Notes under the pieces: model-generated
Databases searched by the model: none
The model's input: only the letters and a program-made list of their open reading frames with translations
What the model was told of the DNA's origin: nothing
Source of the DNA: a bacterium
Lineage (GTDB): Bacteria > Sysuimicrobiota > Sysuimicrobiia > Sysuimicrobiales > Segetimicrobiaceae
DNA: 33,602 bases
Reading direction: 5' to 3'
Assembly: GCA_035295165.1 (NCBI GenBank)
Contig: DATGJN010000005.1
Coordinates: 1-33,602 of the forward strand
Part shown: piece after piece, positions 1 to 7,111 of the stretch
Position numbering within the stretch: the first letter of the stretch is position 1
Layout: every line of letters starts with the position of its first letter
Program-made: the position numbers and the translations under genes

Positions 1-327
1 CGCTCCTCCTACGCCTAACTGCCGGCGTTACCGCCGCCAGCCCAAGGATGGATTCCCGGTGGGTGGCTAACCCTTGCCGAGGCAGGAATTGCACCTGCTG
101 GGAACACCGAGCTTCGCCCGCTATGTTCCGCCTTCACCTCCCTTCCGCGAGCTTTGCGCCTGGCGCGCCTTGTGCACGTCACATCCCGCGCACCGCTCGT
201 ACACGACCCGCACGCCGGCCATCCCTAGCCTCCCTGCAGCGGTTCGCGACGATCCGTCATGGAGGGACTCTCCTCCGCGTGCTCGCCCGAAGGCGGCAAC
301 AATCTGTGGTGCTCCGGATCGTCGGGG
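1..327. other. Non-coding stretch with two adjacent small hairpins
   Basis: No convincing gene was seen. Near positions 58-106 two short stem-loops sit side by side: GGGT/ACCC with a five-base loop, then GCAGG/CCTGC with a seven-base loop. Such paired hairpins can mark an insertion-sequence end or a structured RNA, but no transposase is attached here. Open frames crossing the stretch are Arg/Pro/Ser-rich and look like shadows of high GC. It lies downstream of the leftward hydrolase gene and may hold its transcript end. Confidence 0.3.
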
Positions 328-1458
328 TCAGACTCCTTTACGGGCTCTCGGCACCAGGGAGACGCGACCTCTCTTCCCCCGCTGCAGATCGTTGCTTCCA
401 CCATGACCGCCGTTTTCATCCTGTGTGGCGCTGCCCTGGAGCAGCATGGCCGACTCCTTTGTGGAAAGTCCGTGCGCGAATTTTGCGATCAGTGTAGCCA
501 AGGCTTCCGGCTGCTCGTGGGTGCTGAGATGACCGCCTGGCACACGCTCGATCTGGAGCCCGAGCTTGCCCAGCCGTTCTTGCGCGAGGTCGACTTGCCG
601 GTGTTCAAACGGATCTTCGTCGCTGCCCCCCACCAGGAACGGGAACTGATCGCGATACGCTTTGAAGAGGCGGCCGAGGTCGAGTCGGTCGCCTTGTGCT
701 TTATGATCGGCCACGAAGCCCGCTGCGGCGGCGAGGTAGAATAGGCCATCGTGGCGGTCCATGGCGCTATAGAGCTCGCGGACCTCGGCGTCCGTTACCT
801 GATAGCCTTTGGACCACATCACCCCTGCAATCATCTTGAACAGCGTGAAGGAACGCCCCAGACCGCGGCGGGCCCCGTTGGGGAGGCGGCGCAAGATCGG
901 CGTCGTGTACCAGGGGTGGGAGTGCCCGTCCGCGAAGAGCCCGCCATTGAAGATGAACACGCCGCGTATTTCCGGGCCGCCCGCGGGTTCGGCCCGCTCG
1001 GAGCGCTCAAACCGGCGCTGCAGGTGTTCCAAGACGACAAGCGAGGAAAAGTCGAAGGCGACCAGCGTCGTCGATCGGACACCAAAATCCCGCCAGATCG
1101 TTTCGACGAGATCGGTGCGTTCCGCGGTGGAATATGCATAATCCCTGGGCTTGTCGCTGTCGCCCATACCGACATACTCGACGAAAAGCTTCGGCATCTC
1201 GGCCGCGCTCGGTAAATGGGGGAGAACCGTGGCCCATCCAAACGAGCCATCCGGATATCCCGGCAGGAAGGACACAGCGTGGGCGAGATCTCCCTCCCAC
1301 CTCAAGAAGACGTGGAGGGGCGCGCCTTGGGCATCAACAATGGCACAAGCCCCGGGGTCATAGCCGACGCGCTCACCGCCCGCGAACCAGGCTTGCGCAG
1401 ACGGCATCCTGCCGACTTGTTCGGCGGCTATCATGTGCATCGTATCGGAACGGATCAT
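328..1458 (-). CDS. Alpha/beta-hydrolase fold protein, haloalkane dehalogenase/epoxide hydrolase-like
   Basis: This 376-residue protein has the layout of an alpha/beta hydrolase. It has an oxyanion-loop-like segment FLPGYPDGSFGW (about 65-75), a nucleophile-elbow segment LVAFDFSSL (about 132-140) with Asp136 where haloalkane dehalogenases and epoxide hydrolases carry Asp, and a C-terminal GGHLSTHEQP with the likely catalytic His310. The Gly residues usual around the nucleophile are replaced (AFDFSS instead of GHDWGG), so the exact reaction is uncertain. The ATG has a strong AGGAGG six to seven bases upstream. The last 40 residues are low-complexity and probably not part of the fold. It is the third gene of a leftward unit after the small ORF and the membrane protein, probably under the TetR-type control region at 2.5 kb. 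Confidence 0.75.
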   Translation of the reverse strand: MIRSDTMHMIAAEQVGRMPSAQAWFAGGERVGYDPGACAIVDAQGAPLHVFLRWEGDLAHAVSFLPGYPDGSFGWATVLPHLPSAAEMPKLFVEYVGMGDSDKPRDYAYSTAERTDLVETIWRDFGVRSTTLVAFDFSSLVVLEHLQRRFERSERAEPAGGPEIRGVFIFNGGLFADGHSHPWYTTPILRRLPNGARRGLGRSFTLFKMIAGVMWSKGYQVTDAEVRELYSAMDRHDGLFYLAAAAGFVADHKAQGDRLDLGRLFKAYRDQFPFLVGGSDEDPFEHRQVDLAQERLGKLGLQIERVPGGHLSTHEQPEALATLIAKFAHGLSTKESAMLLQGSATQDENGGHGGSNDLQRGKRGRVSLVPRARKGV

Positions 1459-1539
1459 TTCTCAACCTCCTGTGAAGGCCGCGGTCGGTGCGGCGGCCAG
1501 TGTTGAGGTGCGTGAGCGATGCTAGGCTCGCCGCAACCT

Positions 1540-2253
1540 TCAGGTCGCGGAGCGCGCTGGCAGCACGGCCCGTGGCGCACGTTCCTCGGATCTAATCTTT
1601 GCGGCGATCGTCAAGTGGACCAGGAGATAGAGTGGGACGAGCATCGTCGGGACCACGATCCACGGAAAAGCGCCCATCACCGCTGTGCCCGGCCCTTCCG
1701 TGAAGACCCGAAACGGTGTGCCGGGCGCCGAGAGCGCGCCGAGCGTAACCGCGTCGATCAGATCGGCGGCACCGAGAACGTTCCAGGCCAAGACCCAGCC
1801 GCGGTTCTTCGACCCTGTCGCAGCGATCGCCGCTACCGGAATCGCCAAGGCACCCGTCAAGGCGTCACCCCACCCTGCGGCCGGCCCGAACGGCGCGGAG
1901 ACCCGCCCCTGCGCGGCCGAGGTCGCCATCAAGATTCCCGCGAGCCGGCCAACGTTCACGGCAATGAGCGCCGGAAGTGGCACCGAGAGCAACGCGCTCC
2001 GAAATTGCGGGCCTGCACCCCACGCGATGAACAGGAGGGCAAAGAAGACTGCGAATGCCAGCACGGGAATCGGGACCGGCCCGGGAGCACCGAGGCCGAC
2101 GCCGGCAATAGTGACGACGATGACACCCCATAGCGCCGCGGCCGCAGCGAGGGCGAGCTTCGTGGATCGGCGGGCGGGTGCAAACCCCAGCAGAACGCCG
2201 ATGAGCACGGCATACAGTGCCGGATAAACAATCGCGCCAATGACCTCTAACAT
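1540..2253 (-). CDS. Multi-pass integral membrane protein of unknown function
   Basis: The 237-residue product is very hydrophobic with about six or seven predicted membrane segments. Examples are residues 3-25, 30-53, 60-82, 92-110, 125-145 and 190-218. A charged C-terminal tail rich in Arg and Ala follows. No family motif was recognised. The ATG at 2253 follows GGAGGAG with good spacing. It sits between the 48-codon ORF (2346-2492) and the alpha/beta hydrolase (start 1458, 81-base gap) on the same strand, so the three are probably one transcript from the promoter near 2550-2579. A role in transport or membrane sensing tied to the hydrolase substrate would be a guess. Confidence 0.7.
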   Translation of the reverse strand: MLEVIGAIVYPALYAVLIGVLLGFAPARRSTKLALAAAAALWGVIVVTIAGVGLGAPGPVPIPVLAFAVFFALLFIAWGAGPQFRSALLSVPLPALIAVNVGRLAGILMATSAAQGRVSAPFGPAAGWGDALTGALAIPVAAIAATGSKNRGWVLAWNVLGAADLIDAVTLGALSAPGTPFRVFTEGPGTAVMGAFPWIVVPTMLVPLYLLVHLTIAAKIRSEERAPRAVLPARSAT

Positions 2254-2345
2254 GGATCTCCTCCTTGTTGTTGCGTTTCGATGACGCCCCGTACGAATCT
2301 CGCACCCAGCGTCTGGACCGCTGACAGGTCATGCAGGATCTCGCG

Positions 2346-2492
2346 CTACCGGGCCTCCCGACGCACCGCGCGACTTGATGCTGCGCTGGCCAATGCGGCC
2401 GTCACACGGTTGCGGGTGAGCGGAGCGCGTGCCGCTCGGCAGGCGAGCCGGTGCCGGGGAAATTTGTCGCTGACGAGAATAGGCTTGACCAT
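2346..2492 (-). CDS. Small basic ORF, first in the leftward operon
   Basis: A 48-residue basic peptide begins MVKPILVSDKF. The ORF was chosen because its ATG at 2492 is preceded by AAAGGAGG with eight bases of spacing, and because the leftward promoter lies just upstream, giving a leader of about 50 bases. No domain was recognised. The N-terminus looks like an ordinary protein start, but the Arg/Ala-rich remainder is typical of shadow frames, so it may be the stump of a longer gene that has lost its frame. It could also act as a short translated leader for the membrane protein gene that follows. Confidence 0.4.
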   Translation of the reverse strand: MVKPILVSDKFPRHRLACRAARAPLTRNRVTAALASAASSRAVRREAR

Positions 2493-2512
2493 GACGATTC
2501 CCTCCTTTACAC

Positions 2513-2579
2513 TTGTTGCCGGTTGGTACCAGACGGTACCATAAACGCGATGATACGGTACCGGCTGGTACCATGTCAA
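2513..2579. promoter_or_regulatory. Face-to-face promoters with four GGTACC operator boxes
   Basis: GGTACC occurs at 2525-2530, 2535-2540, 2557-2562 and 2567-2572. Each pair forms a dyad GGTACC-N4-GGTACC, with box centres 10 bp apart within a pair and 22 bp between the inner boxes. A leftward promoter reads TTGACA (2574-2579), an 18 bp spacer and TATCAT (2550-2555). Boxes 3 and 4 fill its spacer. A weaker rightward promoter reads TTGTTG (2513-2518), an 18 bp spacer and TACCAT (2537-2542). Boxes 1 and 2 fall in its spacer or -10. The dyads suit a TetR dimer, and the tetR gene starting at 2593 is the obvious binder, controlling itself and the leftward operon. Binding is inferred; the boxes and promoter hexamers are seen. 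Confidence 0.7.
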
Positions 2580-2592
2580 GGGGGGATTTTTG

Positions 2593-3342
2593 ATGGCGGC
2601 ACGGCAGGCGTCGGAGTCGCGCGGGACACACGATGACGACAACTCGGTCCGGCAGCGGATTCTAAGCGCGGCCTTCGGAGCTTTTATGGAGCGTGGCTAC
2701 GCAGACACCAGCACGCGCGAGATCGCCACGCGCGCGCACGTTTCGAAACGAGAGCTCTATGCACTGGTCGGCAACAAGCAGAGAATGCTCACAGCGTGTA
2801 TCAGCGCGCGGGCGCAACGCCTCAAGGCGCCCGCTGGCCTGCCCGAGCCGCGTGACCGAGAGAGTTTGGCGCAAGGACTTACTGCCTTTGGGGTCCGCCT
2901 CGTAAGCGAGGTAAGCGATCCTGTCGTCATTGCCGTGTTCCGGCTCGCGATTGCCGAGGCCGTGCGCGCACCCGAGGTCGCACAGATCCTGGACTCCGCT
3001 GCCCGCAAGATCACTCGGGCCGCCTTGACGGACATCATGACCAAAGCTCGGTCAGCGAGGCTTCTTGGCGGCGATCCCGTTAAGATGACGGAACAGTTCG
3101 CCGGATTACTCTGGGGTGATCTGATCTTGGGGTTGCTCCTTCGTGTGATCGCTCGTCCGAGCGCGAGCGAGATCGCACGAAGGGCTCGCGATGCTACGGC
3201 AGCCTTCCTCAACCTGTATCCCGAGCCCGAGGGGGCCAGGCCGCGGAAGCCGTTGGCAAGGAAGAAATCACCTGAGGGCTCGAGCGCACCGTTGTTGAGC
3301 CCGATCTACACGGCGCACTTCCGGATGGAGAAGCCGGGCTAA
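2593..3342 (+). CDS. TetR-family transcriptional regulator
   Basis: This is a 249-residue TetR-type repressor. The N-terminal DNA-binding domain spans about residues 18-65: RQRILSAAFGAFMERGY, a helix-turn-helix around TREIATRAHVSKRELY and the trailing GNKQRM. The C-terminal ligand and dimer domain runs to about residue 205, followed by a basic tail of about 40 residues that is longer than usual. The ATG at 2593 is preferred over the TTG immediately before it, because AAGGGGGG lies at suitable distance. The gene is transcribed away from the membrane-protein/hydrolase operon and shares its GGTACC operator region. It most likely represses both directions until a hydrophobic or aromatic ligand, perhaps the hydrolase substrate, is bound. 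Confidence 0.88.
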   Translation: MAARQASESRGTHDDDNSVRQRILSAAFGAFMERGYADTSTREIATRAHVSKRELYALVGNKQRMLTACISARAQRLKAPAGLPEPRDRESLAQGLTAFGVRLVSEVSDPVVIAVFRLAIAEAVRAPEVAQILDSAARKITRAALTDIMTKARSARLLGGDPVKMTEQFAGLLWGDLILGLLLRVIARPSASEIARRARDATAAFLNLYPEPEGARPRKPLARKKSPEGSSAPLLSPIYTAHFRMEKPG

Positions 3343-3769
3343 CGCCAGCCGGAACCGTATGAAGGGGGCATGCACTACTGCTCACAAAGTATAGCAGTCT
3401 CGCGGATTGACCATCGCATGGGGCACTACACCTCAGGATCAAACACGCTCACGACCCGGAATGGACGTGGTGCCCTGGATACGGGCGTGGGCTTGGGTCA
3501 TGACGCGTGTTGTCGGCTGCAGTTGGTGCCGCGAGCGCGGTCGCGTGCGCTGCATCCGCGGAACCATGGTCCCGCACGTGCCGCCCGAAGTGGCGACTGT
3601 TGCGCCGGACGTGCAGGGCTTGCCGGCTGATCTGCCTCGTCAACCGCAGAACACGCGCCATCTGTGTGACCGGTGTCGGCGGGCCCTCGGTCCCGGCCGC
3701 CCACGCCGCGGCGTTGCCGCACGAGTACCTGTGTCGGCATCATGTATCCTCCTGCCGTCGCCGGCCGCG
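3343..3769. other. Gap between tetR and the cytochrome oxidase gene
   Basis: Apart from the doubtful small leftward ORF at 3498-3743, nothing recognisable was found. Long frames on the plus strand that run from here into the oxidase gene are shadows. No clear bidirectional terminator was seen between the convergent tetR and oxidase genes. Confidence 0.35.
3498..3743 (-). CDS. Possible small ORF directly after the oxidase subunit I gene
   Basis: An ATG at 3743 lies 26 bases after the stop of the oxidase gene and is preceded by AGGAGGA at good spacing, so ribosomes may well load here. The 81-residue product is Arg/Ala/Gly-rich with no recognised domain. A neighbouring frame (3449-3661) has similar composition, so the original gene may be frameshifted. 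The ribosome-binding site is seen; the coding call is weak. Confidence 0.3.
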   Translation of the reverse strand: MMPTQVLVRQRRGVGGRDRGPADTGHTDGACSAVDEADQPASPARPAQQSPLRAARAGPWFRGCSARDRARGTNCSRQHAS

Positions 3770-5524
3770 TTAGTCCTCACCGCCGCCACCCGCGGCGACC
3801 GGGACGTCCTGCACCGTCTGAGGGATGTAGTCCTCCTTCGCGCCGGGGACGCTGTAATCGTACGGCCACCGGTAGACGGTGGGGAGCTCGCCCTCCCAGT
3901 TGCCGTGAGGCGGTGGCGTGGCGGTCGTCCACTCGAGACCATTCGCGCGCCACGGGTTCGTGTCGGCCGCCGGCCCGTGCCGGAGGCTCCAGAAGAAGTT
4001 GAAGATGAAGAACAGCTGCGCGAACCCAAGCACAAACGCGCTCAGCGACACGAACACATCGATCGGCCCCGTGTGGGAGAGAAACGGGTAGGCCTCGGTC
4101 GAGTACAGTCGCCGGTCGTTCGCGTGGAGACCGATGAAGTGCATCGGATAAAACGTCCCGTAGATGCCAAGGAACGTGAGCGCGAAATGGATCTTCCCGA
4201 GCGTCTCGTTCATCACGCGCCCGAAGAACTTCGGGTACCAGTAGTACGTGGCCGCGAGAATCGCGAACAGCGAGGCGCTGGCCATCACGAAATGGAAGTG
4301 CGCGATGACAAAATACGTGTCGTGCAGGTAGATGTCCACCGGCGCGACGGCGAGAAAAATGCCGCTGAGACCACCCGTGACAAACACCGACACGAAGCCG
4401 ACCGCGAACAGCATGGCGGTGGTGAAGTAGATTCGGCCCTGCCACAGCGTCGTGCACCAGTTGAACGTTTTGATCGCCGATGGAATCGCAATGATAATCG
4501 TCGAGGCGATGAACGCGGCGCCAAGCAGCGGGTGCATCCCGCTCACGAACATGTGGTGGCCCCACACGAGGAAGCTGAGAAACCCGATCGCCGACAGCGA
4601 TAACACCATCGCCTTATAGCCGAAGATCGGCTTCCGAGAGAACGTCGAGATGATGTCCGACACAATGCCCATCGGTGTGAGGATCAGAATGTACACTTCC
4701 GGATGCCCGAAGAACCAAAAGAGATGCTGCCAGAGCAGCGGGTCCCCGCCCTGATGCGGGCTGGCCTGCCCGCCGATCAGCACGTTCGTGGGCTCAAAGA
4801 AGCTGGTGCCTGTGAGCCGGTCCAACAGCAACATGCCGAGGGCCGCCATGAGGACGGGAAACGTGAGCAGCGCGAGCACCCCGGTGACGAGCATCCCCCA
4901 GATCGTGAGCGGGAGACGGCCCATCGATAAGCCGCGCGTCCGGAGGTTGAGGATCGTCGTGAGGAAGTTGAGGGAGCCAAACAGGGAGGAGATCAGCACG
5001 AACAGGATCGCGATGATCCAAAGCGTCTGGCCAAGCCCGGCACCGCCTTCAGCCGCGGGCAGAGCGGACAGCGGGGCATAGGAGGTCCACCCGTTGCCGG
5101 CCGGCCCGCCGGGGACGAAGAACGACGCCAGGATCGTGATGACGCCCGGGACGAACGTCCAGTACGAGAGCATGTTCAGGAATGGGAACGCCATGTCCCG
5201 CGCGCCGATCATGAGCGGGATCAGCAGGTTGCCGAGGCCGCCGGTGAGCATGACCGTGAGGAAGAAGAAGATCATGATCGTCCCGTGCATCGTCACCGCC
5301 TGCAGGTACTGCTCCGGGCTAAGGACGCCGTTGTCGGGCCACCCGAGATGGACGCGCATCAGCATCGCCATCGCCCCGCCGACCAGCGCCATGAACATCG
5401 TTGTCAGGAAGTACTGCTTCCCGATCATCTTGTGATCGAGGCTGAAAATGTAGTGGCGGATGAAGCTTTCTGTCGGATGGGCATGGTGGACGAGCTCGGG
5501 TCTGTGGACCGTGACCGCATCCAT
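3770..5524 (-). CDS. ctaD: Cytochrome c oxidase subunit I (A-type haem-copper oxidase)
   Basis: The 584-residue protein is the catalytic subunit of an aa3-type oxidase, which reduces oxygen to water and pumps protons across the membrane. It has twelve or so membrane segments. Visible ligands are His80 (low-spin haem), His274 with Tyr278 in GHPEVY (CuB His and the cross-linked Tyr), His323-His324 in WGHHMF (CuB), and His409 and His411 in IAHFHF (haem ligands). Glu276 in GHPEVY marks the A1-type proton path. The ATG has GGAGGAG upstream. The length is normal. Subunits II and III are not adjacent: upstream is an IS110 remnant, downstream only a doubtful small ORF. The rest of the complex must be encoded elsewhere, or the operon has been broken here. 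Confidence 0.96.
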   Translation of the reverse strand: MDAVTVHRPELVHHAHPTESFIRHYIFSLDHKMIGKQYFLTTMFMALVGGAMAMLMRVHLGWPDNGVLSPEQYLQAVTMHGTIMIFFFLTVMLTGGLGNLLIPLMIGARDMAFPFLNMLSYWTFVPGVITILASFFVPGGPAGNGWTSYAPLSALPAAEGGAGLGQTLWIIAILFVLISSLFGSLNFLTTILNLRTRGLSMGRLPLTIWGMLVTGVLALLTFPVLMAALGMLLLDRLTGTSFFEPTNVLIGGQASPHQGGDPLLWQHLFWFFGHPEVYILILTPMGIVSDIISTFSRKPIFGYKAMVLSLSAIGFLSFLVWGHHMFVSGMHPLLGAAFIASTIIIAIPSAIKTFNWCTTLWQGRIYFTTAMLFAVGFVSVFVTGGLSGIFLAVAPVDIYLHDTYFVIAHFHFVMASASLFAILAATYYWYPKFFGRVMNETLGKIHFALTFLGIYGTFYPMHFIGLHANDRRLYSTEAYPFLSHTGPIDVFVSLSAFVLGFAQLFFIFNFFWSLRHGPAADTNPWRANGLEWTTATPPPHGNWEGELPTVYRWPYDYSVPGAKEDYIPQTVQDVPVAAGGGGED

Positions 5525-5580
5525 TCAGGGCTCCTCCAGCGTACCGCTGGCTGCGATGATGCCGACCGCTGGTGCGGGCA
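5525..5580 (-). other. Very short ORF abutting the oxidase start
   Basis: On the minus strand a frame beginning MPAPAV ends LEEP with a TGA that touches the oxidase ATG (TGAATG). AGAGGA lies eight bases before its ATG. It has about 18 codons. It could be a translated leader that couples to the oxidase gene or the tail of a lost upstream gene. The evidence is only position and a ribosome-binding site. Confidence 0.2.
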
Positions 5581-5813
5581 TGTTCATCTTCCTCTGAAGA
5601 CCTACGGTATTATCCCCGGGTTCCGTTCACTCGCCTCGCGTCGCCGCTCCGGGCGGGCCCCGGCTGGACCACCTCGTGAGAACCTGCGAATGCGAGAGCG
5701 GCATCAAGCATACGCCGTGTCGCGCGGCCGCCTTCTTCGCCCACCCGCGCTCCTCCGGCCGCCGCTCCGTCCCCGACCTGTTGGCCCGCGGGGGCGGATC
5801 GGTCTCGCACGAC

Positions 5814-6081
5814 CATCTCGCCGCCGAAACGGGGGTCCTCCCGGTCGCGCGCGCCTGCGGAAAACACCGTGGCGTCACCTTCCGCTGGACGTGTAATAAG
5901 CGCCTGCGATTCACGCATACCACGGTTGCCGACCATTCGCGACACGCCTCGCACTGGGCCGCGCACATCTACCAGCAGGCGCGCGCCCGCGGCTGCGATC
6001 ATCCGCATGCCATCCGCGTCCTCGCCCGCGCCTGGCTCCGCGTCCTCTGGCCCTGCTGGCAACAGCGCCTTCCCTACGCCA
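5814..6081 (+). pseudogene. IS110-family transposase remnant (C-terminal part)
   Basis: About 90 codons read as the C-terminal transposase_20 region of IS110/IS116/IS902 enzymes. The order is DHLAAETGVLPVARACGK, then GVTFRWTCNKRLR, then VADHSRHASHWAAHIYQ, then ARGCDHPHAIRVLARAWLRV. This is the family's conserved end, whose GVTFRW and NSRHASPWA-like blocks are recognisable. The N-terminal DEDD catalytic half is absent, and the upstream sequence falls out of frame, so this is a dead fragment. It lies just upstream of the oxidase gene and is a likely cause of the loss of any oxidase genes once there. Confidence 0.7.
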
Positions 6082-6158
6082 CCGAAACCATCGGCCAACC
6101 TGCGTCTTCCTCCCTCCCGCACTCGCGGGCGCTTACCTCGAGGGGGGACACAGAATGT

Positions 6159-6183
6159 CTCACCCAGGTACTCCCAGGGTGAG
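6159..6183 (-). terminator. Stem-loop just after the DarA-like gene
   Basis: CTCACCC (6159-6165) pairs with GGGTGAG (6177-6183) across an 11-base loop, 13 bases beyond the leftward stop at 6197. There is no strong T-run on the minus strand after it, so it may be a transcript-stabilising hairpin rather than an intrinsic terminator. Confidence 0.35.
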
Positions 6184-6196
6184 GGTGAATGTGCGC

Positions 6197-6517
6197 CTAA
6201 ACGCGTTCCATCCTCGTCGCATCGAGAACAAACACCACCATCCTGTGCTCCTGCGCCGACGTTGGGGCACGCCGCCGTCCCTGATGGGCTTCGCAGATCT
6301 GTTGCATGACCTCGATGACGCGATCCACCTGGTCCGCGTTGACGCCAGAGAGAATCGACACGCTTCCTACCTGCCAGATTCCACCTGTCGAACCGAATCT
6401 CGTCGCGGGAATGTCGCTGTGGGCGAAGGTGTCCAGCACCTGGGACGCATCCTCGTGTGACGCGATAATAAGGAGTAGCTTCTTCCCGTTCCCCGCCGAG
6501 CTGCGGCCATCACCCAT
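6197..6517 (-). CDS. darA: Cyclic-di-AMP receptor, DarA/PstA-type (P-II-like)
   Basis: The core has the P-II-like receptor pattern: KLLLIIASHEDASQVLDTF, then ATRFGSTGGIWQVGS, then GVNADQVDRVIEVM, then VVFVLDATRMERV at the end. Bacillus DarA and Staphylococcus PstA have the same order (LASTGGF loop, LIGVED-like strand, FVLDVERFE-like end), and they bind cyclic-di-AMP as trimers. The frame is open to 6616, but I chose the ATG at 6517 because the sequence before it is low-complexity and the family starts immediately before KLLLII. No strong ribosome-binding site was seen, so the start is uncertain. It stands alone. A diadenylate cyclase gene is not in the window. Confidence 0.78.
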   Translation of the reverse strand: MGDGRSSAGNGKKLLLIIASHEDASQVLDTFAHSDIPATRFGSTGGIWQVGSVSILSGVNADQVDRVIEVMQQICEAHQGRRRAPTSAQEHRMVVFVLDATRMERV

Positions 6518-7111
6518 TGGCCCCACCAATCCCCCGACTGGGCGCTCTGGCGTCCCCCTACTGTAGCAACGACGCGCATCCCCAAGAAGTTCTTGACCCT
6601 TGGACCGTTCGACCACACTGCTGAATCGACTGTTCCGTCAGCGGCCATCGTGGCGCGTGAACGGGCCCGCTCGGCATTCTCGGCTGTGCTACGTGGATCG
6701 CGTTTGGCATCGCCGTAGAAGGCGAACGACCGTCACACCCTCGGCACCGACACGGTGACCATCCCCGCCGGCACCTTCCAGCACGTGCACAGTGCCAGAC
6801 CGCGTTTCAATTCGGCGTCATCCGGCAGGTCCAAATCGCGGACGTCATCGGCTTTGTCGATCTCCACTTGGATTCCCAATACGGTGTCAACGACGCGCTG
6901 AAGTCCACGACGAGCCAGGAGCTCGTCCGCGGCCCCATGCGGTAACGATCACGGCGGGAAGAGAAGATGAGAGGAACGCCCACCCTTATGGGCGAGGATG
7001 CCCCAGCCGGTCCATCTGTGGATCCCGCCGACTCGCGGTAACGACATCGATGCAACCCGTCATGAGTCTCCGTGAAGGCGGGTCATCCACACGGGGTCCC
7101 GGGCAACTTCG
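6518..7111. other. Intergenic stretch with a possible gene remnant
   Basis: No complete gene was found. On the plus strand about 6795-6945 reads as a good coding tail with GC-rich third positions: FGVIRQVQIADVIGFVDLHL, then DSQYGVNDALKS, then LVRGPMR and a stop. It has no start codon nearby and its upstream frame degenerates. It was not recognised. It is probably the 3' stump of a lost gene. Confidence 0.3.

Noticed and set aside
3407-4603. A 398-codon rightward frame
   Set aside because: It lies opposite ctaD, whose haem and copper ligands are all in place, and its translation is charged and repetitive without domains.
5610-6122. 170-codon leftward frame upstream of ctaD as a possible oxidase subunit II
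   Set aside because: It has no membrane helices and no CuA motif, and it lies opposite the recognisable IS110 transposase remnant.
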